A stretch of 38,195 nt of DNA from Candidatus Ghiorseimicrobium undicola (GCA_002796125.1 PCWA01000073.1:1-38195); one strand, 5' to 3'. Shown: positions 1 through 8,732, numbered from the stretch's first letter. The notes: generated by a model from the letters alone, not told the origin. Program-made: numbers and translations.

Positions 1-380
1 TCAAGGCTGGTAGGAATGTTAGACTCTGTCAGGCGCCGCTTTACAATCGGGTTTGTATCATCGGGGATATAACCGTCGGATGTAATCGTATAAGTGCCAT
101 CGCCGTTATCCAGAGTCGTAAAAGTATACGTGCCTTCGCCGAAGGATATATCGCTTTCTCCGTATCCGGCGGCCTCTCCGCCGCCAGTCAGCTCCCACCT
201 GGCCTTTGCCCGCCCTGCTTCGGCAATGTAAAACACCTGCATGTTCAGCAACCCGGCATGTGCAGTTTTTATTTCATCGCTAATCATCGTAGAAAAAGCC
301 AGGGCAATAAGCACTAAAACAACAAGAACAGCAAACACAAAGATAAGTATCGCCCCTTTTTTATTTTTAACGTGCCTCAT
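1..380 (-). CDS. PilX-like minor pilus assembly protein, 3' end cut by window edge
   Basis: This is an open frame with no stop from an ATG at 380 to the window edge, 126 visible codons. It starts MRHVKNKKGAIL and continues into a single hydrophobic segment (about residues 10-32, rich in V, L and I). The sequence AEAGRAKARWEL follows, resembling the Y-x-A-E-A-G pattern after the membrane helix in PilX-type proteins. The rest is Gly/Thr/Asp-rich, as expected of an extracytoplasmic domain. PilX-type proteins sit in the inner membrane and help prime type IV pilus assembly. The frame opens 20 bp after the stop of the preceding pseudopilin gene, so it is the last visible cistron of the pilus operon. 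The PilX assignment rests on the N-terminus and context only; the missing C-terminus could change it. Confidence 0.7.
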   Translation of the reverse strand, partial: MRHVKNKKGAILIFVFAVLVVLVLIALAFSTMISDEIKTAHAGLLNMQVFYIAEAGRAKARWELTGGGEAAGYGESDISFGEGTYTFTTLDNGDGTYTITSDGYIPDDTNPIVKRRLTESNIPTSL

Positions 381-400
381 TTTCAATCTTTCGGCTGCAA

Positions 401-907
401 TTACTGATTACGGCAATAAGCGCTTGAGCTAAGGGTAAAACTCTCATCGCCCTGGCTTGCCGTCATTAATATGCTAATCACCCGTATGGTATCCCTCGTT
501 GCCTGCGGGTTAACCGGGGCGGACAATGTATTATTGTCGGCATCCAGATAACTTAACGTAAAAGTACCCACACCAGAAGCCAATATCGTCGTTACGCCGT
601 CCACATCGCGGGTCAGGTTATTGGCATTATCCACGTCAAATTCCAATGACTCATTTGCGCCGTTATTATCCAAATCAACATCTACGGTTACATCGCCAAC
701 GCGCGCCCTGGCAACACTATCGGTTTGGGCAAGCTCTCTGACCATTCGCTCCATGGCTAAGGCGCAATCCTGACGGACTTTAGCCCGGTTAAGAGCGGAA
801 TTCCACGATCGCAAACCAACAGCAAAAACCAGCCCGGAAATACCGGCTATCAGTGAAAAAAGCAAGACCACAATCAAAAGCTCGATTAAACTAACCGCCT
901 TCTTCAT
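401..907 (-). CDS. PilW/GspJ-like minor pseudopilin
   Basis: This 168-residue protein begins with a prepilin signal, MKKAVSLIELLIVVLLF: a short basic leader, a predicted peptidase cut after Ala4, then a hydrophobic helix with Glu at mature position 5. The helix spans about residues 5-28. The remainder is Asp/Asn/Thr-rich and ends in a short cysteine-containing tail, typical of an exported globular pilin domain. The fold family (PilW, ComGF or GspJ) cannot be separated by eye. Its ATG shares one base with the stop of the upstream pseudopilin gene, which indicates translational coupling. It probably acts as a minor, tip-complex pseudopilin. The N-methylation motif is very clear; the subfamily is uncertain. 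Confidence 0.85.
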   Translation of the reverse strand: MKKAVSLIELLIVVLLFSLIAGISGLVFAVGLRSWNSALNRAKVRQDCALAMERMVRELAQTDSVARARVGDVTVDVDLDNNGANESLEFDVDNANNLTRDVDGVTTILASGVGTFTLSYLDADNNTLSAPVNPQATRDTIRVISILMTASQGDESFTLSSSAYCRNQ

Positions 908-1260
908 TAATTTTTTGATATATAGCTCAAGAGCGGAACTTCCGATTCCGCTCCTTTATAGCTCCAAAATACCGTTACCGTTATTTGCTTAAGCCCGGCT
1001 TGCGGGGCCTCCACTTCTACCTGCCTTTGGAAACCGGCAAATCCGGCTACCGCCGCCTTTGCCTCATTGATTATGCCGGTATCAAAATCAAGGTTCCTGA
1101 TCTCTTCCATTCTTTTCTGCGCCAGATTCATGGAAATAATGGTATTTTCGCTGTCAATGCTGCCGGCCAAACCAATACCGAATATTCCCACGACCGCGAT
1201 AACGCCAACCGTAAAAATAATAAGGACGATGATAACTTCTAACAGGCTAATCCCTCTCAT
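907..1260 (-). CDS. PilV/GspI-like minor pseudopilin
   Basis: This 117-residue protein starts MRGISLLEVIIVLIIF, a class III prepilin signal with cleavage after Gly3 and Glu at mature position 5. A hydrophobic helix runs to about residue 30. The sequence NLAQKRMEEIRNLDF follows, close to the conserved A-x-x-x-x-E-x-I-R region of PilV/GspI/ComGE proteins. The ending VFWSYKGAE resembles the final beta strand of GspI-like domains. It overlaps the downstream pseudopilin gene by one base and follows the major pseudopilin gene by 25 bp, so it is within the same operon. Role: minor inner-membrane pseudopilin that helps start pilus or pseudopilus assembly. Confidence 0.83.
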   Translation of the reverse strand: MRGISLLEVIIVLIIFTVGVIAVVGIFGIGLAGSIDSENTIISMNLAQKRMEEIRNLDFDTGIINEAKAAVAGFAGFQRQVEVEAPQAGLKQITVTVFWSYKGAESEVPLLSYISKN

Positions 1261-1285
1261 GTATTAATGTCTTTTATTAATGCCT

Positions 1286-1735
1286 CTACGGCTGAGCGTC
1301 ACGGTCGGCGTTTGAAACATAAATACAGCTTGAGCCGTTTGTTTCCGCTACCGCATCGCCGGTTATCGTAGCGCTCCCGTTGCCGCTCGGGCCTACCGAA
1401 TAAACAACATAGAATTTGTTATTTGTCCCGCCTAATACATAGACATAGTCGGCCCCAGTTGAACTAAACGGGTCGGCCGGCACAAAATCAATAATATTCG
1501 GCACCGCGCTTCCCAGCGCGGTTTCGAGGGCGCTGGAGCCGGTAGCCGGATAAGCATTATTGTTATGCATATAATAACTTTCTATAGCGCTCTGCAGGGT
1601 ACGCAGCTCTGCTTTGGCCTTGGCAATGTTGCCTTCATCCTGCATGCCTTTAAACCGCGGTAAAGCGATACCAATTAAGATGCTTATTACGGCAATTACT
1701 ATTAAAAGTTCAATTATCGTAAAGGCCTTTTTCAT
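1286..1735 (-). CDS. GspG/PulG-type major pseudopilin
   Basis: Starting at the ATG at 1735 gives 149 residues beginning MKKAFTIIELLIVIAVI, a canonical prepilin signal cut after Ala4 before Phe-Thr. That ATG is preceded by AGGAGGGAAG, a very strong ribosome binding site, whereas the longer frame from 1777 adds 14 residues with no such site. After the N-terminal helix come residues typical of the GspG alpha-1 region (AKAKAELRTLQSAIESYY), then PADPFSSTGADYVYV, which matches the D-P-W/F calcium-loop region of GspG-like proteins. One Cys lies in the tail. It is most likely the main structural subunit of the pseudopilus made by this operon. Confidence 0.88.
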   Translation of the reverse strand: MKKAFTIIELLIVIAVISILIGIALPRFKGMQDEGNIAKAKAELRTLQSAIESYYMHNNNAYPATGSSALETALGSAVPNIIDFVPADPFSSTGADYVYVLGGTNNKFYVVYSVGPSGNGSATITGDAVAETNGSSCIYVSNADRDAQP

Positions 1736-1790
1736 CTTCCCTCCTGTTTGAATATTATGATTTTTTACTATAAACACGCCGTCTCCGGGC

Positions 1791-3005
1791 TCACCGCCTT
1801 AATATTTGTATCATATCAAAAATCGGCAAAAGAAGCGAAGCCATAATAAAACCAACCATGCAACCCATAATCACCAATAGTACCGGCTCTAAAATAGTAG
1901 TCAGTTTTTTTATCGCATATCCTATGCGCAGGTCATACAAACCGGAAACTTTATCCAGCATGGCATCCAGATTTCCCGTCCGTTCTCCCACAGCAATCAT
2001 CTGAATACTATCGGCGGGAAATTCCCTACCAACCTTTAAGGTCTCGGCCATACCCTCGCCTTTTTCCACAGCCTCGCGCAGATTGGCAATAACCCGCCCT
2101 AATGCCTCATTGCCGACAACGTCCCTAGTTATCTCCAATGCCAGGAGGACAGGAACACCGCTTGACAATAATGTGGCAAGCGTCCGGGAAAAGCGCGATA
2201 TCGCGGCCCGGAGATAAAGCGCTCCGATAAACGGCAGGCGCAATTTTAGCCGGTCAAAGCGGTACCTTCCCGCGCCGGTATTTCCGTAATAAGAAATTAA
2301 TAAATAAACCAATATGCCGCATAAAATAAATGTATGCCAGAAACGCTTAATCGCCATTCCGATATTAAAAAGAATTACCGTGGGCAGAGGCACCTTTATG
2401 CCGCTCTTTGAAAAAATATCTACAAACTGGGGAATGATAAAGGTTACGATAAGAAGGGTTACGGCAACGCCGGCGGCTAAAAGCAGGGCCGGATAAAAAA
2501 GGGCTCCCTTGATCTTCTGCCTTAAATCCGCCTGGTATTCAATAAATTTGGCAAACCTGTCTAAAACAATGCCTAATTTTCCGCTTGCCTCTCCGGATTT
2601 TACCATATTCACGAAAAGTTTTGAAAATACGCGCGGCTCTTGAGCCAATGCTTCTGAAAAACTGCTTCCCGATTCAACGCTTCTTCCAATGCCTTCTATA
2701 ATAACCTTAAATTTTTTATCGTCAATCTGTTCGCTCAAAGCGCGCAGGCTGTCAAGAATAGTTATACCGGAATTAATCATGCTAGCAAGCTGAATATTAA
2801 ATATGACCATGCTATCGGCGCTTATGCCGTAAAAATCAGCAAATAACGATACCACCTTGATTCCCCCGATAGACTCATCCGCGCCTACAGCCAAATATCC
2901 CATTCTATGAAGCCTGGCTATAAGCGCCTCTTTACTGGCAGCTTTCATAGTGCCTTTGACTAACTTTCCGCTTACATCCCTTGCTTCGTATCTATATTTA
3001 GGCAT
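1791..3005 (-). CDS. pilC: Type IV pilus/type II secretion inner-membrane platform protein PilC/GspF
   Basis: The 404 residues match the usual PilC/GspF length. The start, MPKYRYEARDVSGKLVKGTM, is the standard N-terminus of this family. Two repeated T2SSF domains are visible, at about residues 65-190 and 268-390. They contain the phrases MVKSGEASGKLG and MIAVGERTGNLDAML, equivalent positions in the two repeats. Hydrophobic segments lie near residues 170-195, 218-240 and 375-397. The ATG shares one base with the stop of the ATPase gene upstream. The protein is the polytopic platform that couples the assembly ATPase to pilin insertion into the growing fibre. Confidence 0.95.
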   Translation of the reverse strand: MPKYRYEARDVSGKLVKGTMKAASKEALIARLHRMGYLAVGADESIGGIKVVSLFADFYGISADSMVIFNIQLASMINSGITILDSLRALSEQIDDKKFKVIIEGIGRSVESGSSFSEALAQEPRVFSKLFVNMVKSGEASGKLGIVLDRFAKFIEYQADLRQKIKGALFYPALLLAAGVAVTLLIVTFIIPQFVDIFSKSGIKVPLPTVILFNIGMAIKRFWHTFILCGILVYLLISYYGNTGAGRYRFDRLKLRLPFIGALYLRAAISRFSRTLATLLSSGVPVLLALEITRDVVGNEALGRVIANLREAVEKGEGMAETLKVGREFPADSIQMIAVGERTGNLDAMLDKVSGLYDLRIGYAIKKLTTILEPVLLVIMGCMVGFIMASLLLPIFDMIQILRR

Positions 3006-4702
3006 TAGGCATCCCGCGTGAGCCGCAAAACTTCTTCAATGGTTGTCAGGCCATTTTTTATTTTATCAATGCCGGACTGTCTTAATGTAATCATCCCCGA
3101 CTCTATCGCCTGCTCTTTTATCTTCTGGTGCGGAAATTTCGCTATGGCTAAATTGCGTATTTTCTCATCGGGAATCAGCAATTCAAAAATGCCTATTCTC
3201 CCTTTAAAACCTACATTCATGCATTTGACGCACCCTTTACCGCGGTAAAATTTAATTTCTTTTTTTTCTTCGAATAATCCGATGTCTTTCAATGCGCCGG
3301 CGTCCGGGTCGTAGCGCTCTTTGCAATCGGGGCATATCTTCCTTGCCAGCCTTTGCGCCAAAACGCCAATAATGGAAGAAGAAGCCAGATAAGGCTCTAC
3401 CCCCATATCCATAAGCCGGGTTACTGCCCCGGCCGCGTCATTTGTATGCAAAGTGGAAAATACCAAGTGGCCGGTGAGCGCGGCCTGAATCGCTATCTCA
3501 GCTGTTTCAAAATCCCTTATTTCCCCTACCATTATTATGTCCGGGTCCTGCCGGAGAATTGAACGCAGGCCGTTGGCAAAACTCAGGTCTACTTTCGTAT
3601 TCACCTGCGTCTGCCTGATCCCCGAAAGCCTGTATTCCACGGGATCCTCGATGGTTATAATGTTTTTTTCCACGGCGTTAATCTTATCAAGCGAGGCGTA
3701 AAGCGTCGTGGTCTTGCCGCAGCCCGTAGGGCCGGTAACTAAAATTATTCCGTGGGGAAAATCAATAAGCTTACGGTATTCTATTAATAGTTTTTCAGAA
3801 AAGCCAAGCTCTTCCAGAGAGAGGAGCGCGCTCGCGGTGTCTAAAAGGCGCAAAACAACATTCTCCCCGTATATTGTCGGCATGCAGGAAACACGGATAT
3901 CAATCTCCCTGCCTTCCATTTTAATCTGAAATCTTCCGTCCTGCGGAAGCCTGCGTTCTGCGATATCCAGGTCCGCCAGCACTTTAATACGCGAAATAAC
4001 CGCTGACTGCAGATGTTTCGGAGGCGATGATACTTCATGCAGCAGGCCGTCCACCCTGAACTTTGTCTTGAGAATTTTTTCTTCCGGTTCAATATGCACA
4101 TCGCTGGCATTTTCATGGACCGCCTTGATAATAATCAAATTAACCAATTTTATTACCAACGGCTCTTGAATCATCTCCTGTAATTTTTTAATGTCTATTT
4201 CCTTTTCCGTCAAGGCGCTAAACTTATCCTGCGGTACGGTTTTAATCAAATCTTCCATTGTCCCGAGAGTGCCGTAATGCTCATCAATTGCCTTGCGTAT
4301 CTCTGACTCCGTGGCCGCCGCCGGCTCAACAATAAAATTAGTTTTTGCGCGTATTTCGTCTAAGGCAAAAATGTTCCAGGGGTCAACCATTGCACAGGTC
4401 AGCCGGTTGCCGATTTTCAATACCGGGATAAGCTCATGTTTTCTGGCCAATTCTTCAGGCACCAATTCAATTATTTTCGGGTCTATAAGATAATTACCCA
4501 ATTCTATTCTTAATATGTTCAATTTTTCGCTGAGAAATGAAACCAGGTCATCTTCATCGATAAAGCCCATCTTCACCAGCACCTTTCGAAGGCGAAGGCC
4601 GAGGTTTTTCTCCTGCTGGCAGGCTGCCGCAAGCTGCTCTTTGGTTAGAATACCTTCGGCTACAAGGCTCTCGCCTAACGACTTTTTTTCTTTTTTATCC
4701 AT
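3005..4702 (-). CDS. pilB: Type IV pilus/type II secretion assembly ATPase PilB/GspE
   Basis: This 565-residue secretion ATPase has an N-terminal MshEN/T2SSE_N-type domain (about residues 1-150). The RecA-like ATPase follows: Walker A GPTGCGKTT near residue 325, an Asp-box region at ITIEDPVEY, Walker B with IIMVGEIRD near 390, and a His-box at STLHTNDA. A tetracysteine zinc motif (CPDC near 459, CVKC near 488) is characteristic of PilB/GspE and absent from PilT retraction ATPases. It powers pseudopilin polymerisation at the cytoplasmic face together with the platform protein just downstream. It starts one base after the stop of the receiver-domain gene. No PilT is present in the window. Confidence 0.95.
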   Translation of the reverse strand: MDKKEKKSLGESLVAEGILTKEQLAAACQQEKNLGLRLRKVLVKMGFIDEDDLVSFLSEKLNILRIELGNYLIDPKIIELVPEELARKHELIPVLKIGNRLTCAMVDPWNIFALDEIRAKTNFIVEPAAATESEIRKAIDEHYGTLGTMEDLIKTVPQDKFSALTEKEIDIKKLQEMIQEPLVIKLVNLIIIKAVHENASDVHIEPEEKILKTKFRVDGLLHEVSSPPKHLQSAVISRIKVLADLDIAERRLPQDGRFQIKMEGREIDIRVSCMPTIYGENVVLRLLDTASALLSLEELGFSEKLLIEYRKLIDFPHGIILVTGPTGCGKTTTLYASLDKINAVEKNIITIEDPVEYRLSGIRQTQVNTKVDLSFANGLRSILRQDPDIIMVGEIRDFETAEIAIQAALTGHLVFSTLHTNDAAGAVTRLMDMGVEPYLASSSIIGVLAQRLARKICPDCKERYDPDAGALKDIGLFEEKKEIKFYRGKGCVKCMNVGFKGRIGIFELLIPDEKIRNLAIAKFPHQKIKEQAIESGMITLRQSGIDKIKNGLTTIEEVLRLTRDA

Positions 4703-4703
4703 C

Positions 4704-5081
4704 TCAGGCGGACTTTTTTAAAAGTTCTTCAATTTTAGCAATCAACACTTGCGCGTCAAAGGGTTTAATTATATAGGCATCCGCGCCTAATTCTTCGCCA
4801 AGCTGAATATCCTCTTGCTGCGCTTTTGCCGTAAACATAATGACGGGTATTTTTGCAAAACGTACGTCTTTCTTTAGTAGCCCGCAAATTTTATACCCGT
4901 CCATTTTGGGAAGCATTAAATCCAGAATAATCAAATCGGGATTTTCTTTTTTTGCTTTGTCAAACCCTTCCTGCCCGTCAGAGGCAGAAATAACCGCATA
5001 ACCAGATGCTTTCAGCCGGAAACTAACGGCATCGGCTAAATCTTTTTCATCTTCCACGATTAGAATTTTAGCGCTGTTCAT
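4704..5081 (-). CDS. CheY-like single-domain response regulator heading the pilus operon
   Basis: This is a 125-residue stand-alone receiver domain. The acidic pocket is ED at residues 10-11, the phospho-acceptor is Asp54 in IILDLMLPKMDG, the conserved Thr is in MFTAKAQ and the conserved Lys is in IIKPFDAQ near 107. There is no output domain. It ends one base before the start of the PilB-type ATPase gene, so the two are probably cotranscribed. PilG/PilH-type single-domain regulators control pilus motors in other bacteria, which makes this a plausible pilus regulator, although partner and output are inference. No histidine kinase lies in the window. Confidence 0.9.
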   Translation of the reverse strand: MNSAKILIVEDEKDLADAVSFRLKASGYAVISASDGQEGFDKAKKENPDLIILDLMLPKMDGYKICGLLKKDVRFAKIPVIMFTAKAQQEDIQLGEELGADAYIIKPFDAQVLIAKIEELLKKSA

Positions 5082-5116
5082 AATTTAGCTCTAAATGTAT
5101 TCCATAAATTCTAACG

Positions 5117-5142
5117 TTTATTCTTCCCAGGGAGAGAATAAA
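5117..5142. other. 8-bp inverted repeat between the AsmA-like gene and the pilus operon
   Basis: TTTATTCT at 5117-5124 and AGAATAAA at 5135-5142 are perfect inverted arms around a 10-base GC-containing centre. No run of T follows on either strand, so it is a poor intrinsic terminator. It lies about 36 bp upstream of the receiver-gene start, where an operator would also be plausible. Function is undetermined. Confidence 0.4.
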
Positions 5143-5152
5143 GCACAAATAA

Positions 5153-6118
5153 TTATTTCTTTAATCTTTGCGAAATTTGATGCATTATGCCCGCGGCAAT
5201 TTCCGGCTTAGGTAAAACTACTTTACGCGCGGAAACCGTAATACCGGATGATTTTTCGCCAATTTTTACGATTTTTAAAGTTGCTTTACATCCCTGAACA
5301 CGGGCAGTTATCAGGCCTGAATCCCTGCTTTCAGAAACTAATTCACCCATTTCCTTAATCGCCGCTACGGCAGCATCATAGGCCTTATCGTAGGCAACGT
5401 CAAAATCCCTCCGCGAACTATCCTTGCCTATCAAGATACCGGCTACCCCCGCCGGCAAGAATGCCGTCCCAAGCACGCTTGCCGCGCCGTAAATTGAGGC
5501 GCCTTTTATGGTCGTGCCTTTCATTGCCTCAACCATTACCAGCGCCGCCAGCTGCTGGGCGCTTGTAATATTCGTGTAGGTTTTGTCCTTAACCCCGATC
5601 TCGAATGCCTGTATTGACGGCTCGCCGCCTGCGCTAAAATCTTTAAAAATAACCTGTCCGATATTAAGCTTAAGCACATCTATCTGCATAGGCATCATCT
5701 CGGCGGGTTTTTCTTCCTTCTTCGGCGCTCTTTCTTTCGCCTGTGCAACTTTAAGCGAATCAACGTTTAATTTGCCTTCTTTATTTTTTATAACTACCAG
5801 CTCTCGTAAATCAAGGGCAATAAACGGCAGGTGTAGTTTCTTCTTTAATAGGGAGGCTAAATCATAATCAACGCTTATCTGAGCTATGTCCAAAAACGCC
5901 TCATCAGGATATCCTTTTGGATTGTAGATACGGAAATCCTTTATGCGCACGGACTGCTTAAAAACGCCCAATGAAAACCCGCCAATTTTAACCGGAGCCC
6001 CAACAACGCCTGAGGCGCTTAGGCTAATCAGCGACTTAATAAAAATATTTTTAAAAATAAGCAGCGAGATTAAGCATATGGCGATGATTACCAACAGGCT
6101 TGAAATTTTCTTTTTCAT
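5153..6118 (-). CDS. AsmA-like membrane-anchored protein with a DUF3568-like C-terminal domain
   Basis: This 321-residue protein has an N-terminal membrane anchor (about residues 5-27, KKKISSLLVIIAICLISLL). A segment like the AsmA N-terminus follows: GAPVKIGGFSLGVF, then RIKDFRIYNPKGYPDEAFLDI, then Leu-rich strands. A charged linker (about 128-142, Lys/Glu/Pro-rich) precedes a hydrophobic stretch near 203-227. The C-terminal 90 residues, with YDKAYDAAVAAIKEMG and ARKVVLP, resemble the alpha/beta DUF3568 family of small exported proteins. It probably faces the periplasm from the inner membrane. The start is supported by GGAGGCCCT before the ATG. The domain pairing is unusual and the molecular role is unknown. 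Confidence 0.65.
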   Translation of the reverse strand: MKKKISSLLVIIAICLISLLIFKNIFIKSLISLSASGVVGAPVKIGGFSLGVFKQSVRIKDFRIYNPKGYPDEAFLDIAQISVDYDLASLLKKKLHLPFIALDLRELVVIKNKEGKLNVDSLKVAQAKERAPKKEEKPAEMMPMQIDVLKLNIGQVIFKDFSAGGEPSIQAFEIGVKDKTYTNITSAQQLAALVMVEAMKGTTIKGASIYGAASVLGTAFLPAGVAGILIGKDSSRRDFDVAYDKAYDAAVAAIKEMGELVSESRDSGLITARVQGCKATLKIVKIGEKSSGITVSARKVVLPKPEIAAGIMHQISQRLKK

Positions 6119-6176
6119 AGGGCCTCCATTGCGGTCATTTTTTCCAAGACAGGCCGCTTGAAATGAAACCGTCTTG

Positions 6177-6602
6177 TTATTTTCCCAGCGCCTGCTCTAA
6201 ATCCATGGCGTGCTCCTGCTCAACCGCCAGAATATTACGTAATTGCTGGGCCAGATGGAAAAGATTCAACTCTTCCGCCTGCTTTATTCGCGTGATATAC
6301 CTGGCAATAGCGTCATTCTCTCCATCCAGGTCTTCTTTTAACATTTCAATATTCTCTTTAGACGTTTTCGGCTCCGGTATATTCACCGTAGGGAATCCCC
6401 CAAGATAATCTATCTGGCTGGCTAAAATTGTAGCATGAGCCAATTCTTCCTGGGCGTGTATAATTAGCTCCTTCTGAATACTTTGATACATTGCCCCTTT
6501 CAACACTCCCTGATGCTGAGTATACTGCACGCAAGCCGTATACTCTAAACCTAAGTCCTTATTTAACAAGTCTATTAATTTTTCTTTTGTAATACCTGCC
6601 AT
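6177..6602 (-). CDS. Bacterioferritin-like diiron ferritin
   Basis: This 141-residue four-helix ferritin-like protein carries a full set of diiron ligands: Glu20, Glu53 and His56 (in EELAHA) in the first helix pair, and Glu95, Glu128 and His131 (in VEQEHA) in the second. The length is slightly shorter than classical bacterioferritin (about 155). No methionine suitable for bridging haem is obvious. Likely roles are iron oxidation and storage or peroxide consumption in the cytoplasm. The ATG lies one base after the desulforedoxin stop, and its ribosome site AGGAGG is inside the last codons of that gene, so the two are tightly coupled. Desulforedoxin could supply electrons to release iron; that partnership is inference. 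Confidence 0.85.
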   Translation of the reverse strand: MAGITKEKLIDLLNKDLGLEYTACVQYTQHQGVLKGAMYQSIQKELIIHAQEELAHATILASQIDYLGGFPTVNIPEPKTSKENIEMLKEDLDGENDAIARYITRIKQAEELNLFHLAQQLRNILAVEQEHAMDLEQALGK

Positions 6603-6603
6603 G

Positions 6604-6729
6604 TTACCCTCCTATCTTTTCCATTGGTTCTCCGCAGCAAACAAGCTCTCCGCCGCCCACTTTAGTAACCGTAACTTCATTGCCGCAAACATTGCAACGA
6701 TATTTCTCCCCGATATCTTCTACAGCCAT
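6604..6729 (-). CDS. Desulforedoxin, 41 residues
   Basis: This short frame runs from ATG at 6729 to TAA at 6604-6606 and encodes 41 residues. The spacing Cys12-x2-Cys15 then adjacent Cys31-Cys32 is that of desulforedoxin and of the desulfoferrodoxin N-terminal domain, an Fe(Cys)4 centre. The context [10 protein letters not shown] is almost the family signature. The start has AAGGGGGT seven bases upstream. The gene sits between the permease-EIIA gene (3-base gap) and the ferritin gene (1-base gap). It is probably a one-electron carrier for the ferritin-like protein or for superoxide/peroxide reduction. It is easily missed because of its size, but motif, start signal and spacing all agree. Confidence 0.88.
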   Translation of the reverse strand: MAVEDIGEKYRCNVCGNEVTVTKVGGGELVCCGEPMEKIGG

Positions 6730-6731
6730 AG

Positions 6732-8579
6732 CTACCCCCTTCTCCTTTCAGCTAATAAAACAATATTCTTCAACTCATCCTCATTGGCCGCCTTAAGCCA
6801 CTCTTGGTCAAAATCGATATTCTGCGTAATTTGCGCGATTGCCGCCAGCGCTTTTAAGTGTAAATTACGCTCATCAGAAGAACCCAAAAGCAAAAAAATT
6901 ATATGCGCCAGCTTATCCTGGGGAAAAATTATGCCGGCTCTGGCCCTGACTAAAACGATACGAAAAATATTGCGGCCCTCTATAATGATATGCGGGATGG
7001 CTAATCCTCCGCGCAATAAGGTGCTGGACTCGCGCTCACGGTTAATGAATTTATCAAAAATACTGCCTGAATCCAGCCTTAAATCTTCTGCCAGGACATC
7101 AGAAGCCTTTTTAAAAAAATCTTCCATTTTAAGCGGCTCTTCTATATCCAAAACTTTGGCGTTTTCAATAAGCTTATGAAACCTATCCGCAATAATATTA
7201 TCCCGCGCAACAACCACATCTTTTAATTCCGTAAAAATGTTTTCGGAAATCAGTTCCTTATCTTTGGCAATGAGCCTTTCCAGCGCGTACATAAGGGCGG
7301 AATCGCGGCTGACTTTTTTCTGCGCGTAAAGCTTATACCAAATTATACCCAGCAAAAGAAATATGCTGGTAAGAAAAATAATGAAAGAACCCATTTCTAT
7401 GAGCAGAAAAAGCCCTCCCAGTATGCCGGCGACTTGCATATAAGGATAAAAAGGGCTCCTGAATTTAGGCCGGTAACTTAAAATTTTGCTTTCCCGAAAT
7501 AGAATCAGGGTTAGATTAGCGAAAATGTATAATAAAATTAAAATACTGGAGGCGACCTTAACCAACAGCTTAAGCTCAAGAAGCGAAATCACGGCGGTTA
7601 TAAAAACACCGGTAAAAAGTATCGCGATAAACGGCGTCTTAAAAAGCGTACCGACTTTCTGAAATACAGGCGGAAGCAGTTTATCGCGGCTCATCCCTAG
7701 AGGATAACGCGAAGCAGTCATGATGCCGGCGTTAGCGGTTGTTATAAACGCCAATACCGCGGCCAGGCCGATCAGTATAGCGAATGGCTCGCCCCCGATA
7801 AATCTTGCCCCGTCCGAAACCGGCGTAAGAGATACTGCCAGGCTTTCTGGCCGGGATACGCCGATAGTTACAAAAACAACGGCGGCATACAAAAAAGCCG
7901 TAGCCAAAAGCGAAAGCATCATGCCTAAAGGAAGATTCCTCCCGGGGCGCTCAACCTCCTCTGCCAATGAAGCCACTTTCGTCAACCCTCCGTAAGAAAT
8001 AAAAACAAAACTTGCCACAGAAAATAAAGGCCCGATACCCTTAGGGAAAAGCGGCGAAAAATTAGAAAAATTAAGAAACCTGGCACCCATAAATATATAC
8101 GCAACAAGTATCGCTAAAAGGCCAAACACCATGGCCACCTGAAACCTACCGGCGAATTTTACTCCAATTAAATTTATCAAAACAAACAATAGAGATAACC
8201 AGAGTGCCGAAACGCTTAAGGGAATGCCGCCTAAAACATTTAAGTAAGCGCTTATGCCTAATATGGCAAACGCGGCTTTCAAACTTAAAGCAAACCATGA
8301 ACTAAACCCGGCAATCGTACCAACCAGCGGGCCGAAACCGCGCATGATATAAAAATAATCACCGCCTGCCTTAGGCATGGCGGTTATCAACTCAGACATA
8401 CTAAAGAGTGTCGGCAAGCAGAAAAATCCGGCCAGAAGATATGCGAATATTGCTGCGGGCCCCGCCTGTGAAAAGGCAAGCCCGGGCAGTATAAAAAGCC
8501 CGGAGCTAATCATTGCGCCGGTTGAAACACAAAAAATATCCAGGAGCTTAAGCTCCTTCTTCAACTCTTTTGTCTTCAT
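6732..8579 (-). CDS. APC-family amino acid permease fused to a PTS EIIA-like domain
   Basis: The chosen ATG at 8579 gives 615 residues starting [16 protein letters not shown], the usual beginning of APC transporters. The longer frame begins with TTG at 8609. About twelve hydrophobic segments fill residues 10-415, including the APC helix-1 sequence [13 protein letters not shown]. After a basic linker, residues 470-615 resemble a fructose/mannitol-type EIIA domain. It contains [12 protein letters not shown] and GGLAIPH, whose His (about 528) corresponds to the phospho-accepting residue. No EI, HPr or EIIBC gene is in the window, so the EIIA part is probably regulatory, gating or sensing, rather than sugar transport. 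The substrate cannot be read from sequence. A promoter lies at 8688-8718. Confidence 0.85.
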   Translation of the reverse strand: MKTKELKKELKLLDIFCVSTGAMISSGLFILPGLAFSQAGPAAIFAYLLAGFFCLPTLFSMSELITAMPKAGGDYFYIMRGFGPLVGTIAGFSSWFALSLKAAFAILGISAYLNVLGGIPLSVSALWLSLLFVLINLIGVKFAGRFQVAMVFGLLAILVAYIFMGARFLNFSNFSPLFPKGIGPLFSVASFVFISYGGLTKVASLAEEVERPGRNLPLGMMLSLLATAFLYAAVVFVTIGVSRPESLAVSLTPVSDGARFIGGEPFAILIGLAAVLAFITTANAGIMTASRYPLGMSRDKLLPPVFQKVGTLFKTPFIAILFTGVFITAVISLLELKLLVKVASSILILLYIFANLTLILFRESKILSYRPKFRSPFYPYMQVAGILGGLFLLIEMGSFIIFLTSIFLLLGIIWYKLYAQKKVSRDSALMYALERLIAKDKELISENIFTELKDVVVARDNIIADRFHKLIENAKVLDIEEPLKMEDFFKKASDVLAEDLRLDSGSIFDKFINRERESSTLLRGGLAIPHIIIEGRNIFRIVLVRARAGIIFPQDKLAHIIFLLLGSSDERNLHLKALAAIAQITQNIDFDQEWLKAANEDELKNIVLLAERRRG

Positions 8580-8654
8580 AGGTTTGAGATACCTTGCTAA
8601 GCAGGCCAACTTCTCATCGAATTTGGCCTAACAACCTTTCGCGCGCTCAAGGAC

Positions 8655-8676
8655 GGATTTTTCTACTGAAAAATCC
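8655..8676 (-). other. Perfect 9-bp hairpin in the leader of the permease-EIIA gene
   Basis: GGATTTTTC (8655-8663) and GAAAAATCC (8668-8676) form a perfect stem with a 4-base loop. It lies just downstream of the predicted transcription start for the permease gene and about 75 bp before its ATG. No poly-T tail follows on the minus strand, so early termination is not obvious. It could stabilise the mRNA or bind a regulator. Confidence 0.4.
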
Positions 8677-8687
8677 AAGCTATATAT

Positions 8688-8718
8688 TTTATAATACCAT
8701 GCGGCTAGTATCAGTCAA
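8688..8718 (-). promoter_or_regulatory. Sigma-70-type promoter of the permease-EIIA, desulforedoxin, ferritin operon
   Basis: On the minus strand TTGACT (8713-8718) is followed after 18-19 bases by TTATAA/TATAAA (8688-8694). Five of six -35 bases match consensus, though the spacing is slightly long. The predicted start is near 8681, giving a leader of about 100 bases that contains the 8655 hairpin. The element lies between repeat copy 1 and the permease gene. No other upstream gene points into this operon without crossing the repeat. Confidence 0.5.
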
Positions 8719-8732
8719 TATATAAATAAACC

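Noticed and set aside
1736-1777. N-terminal extension of the GspG-like pseudopilin to 1777
   Set aside because: It would place 14 extra residues before the prepilin leader, while a strong ribosome site directly precedes the ATG at 1735.
6601-7179. 192-codon plus-strand open frame antisense to the permease-EIIA gene
   Set aside because: It lies opposite well-supported domains and the desulforedoxin gene; composition and lack of motif indicate a shadow frame.
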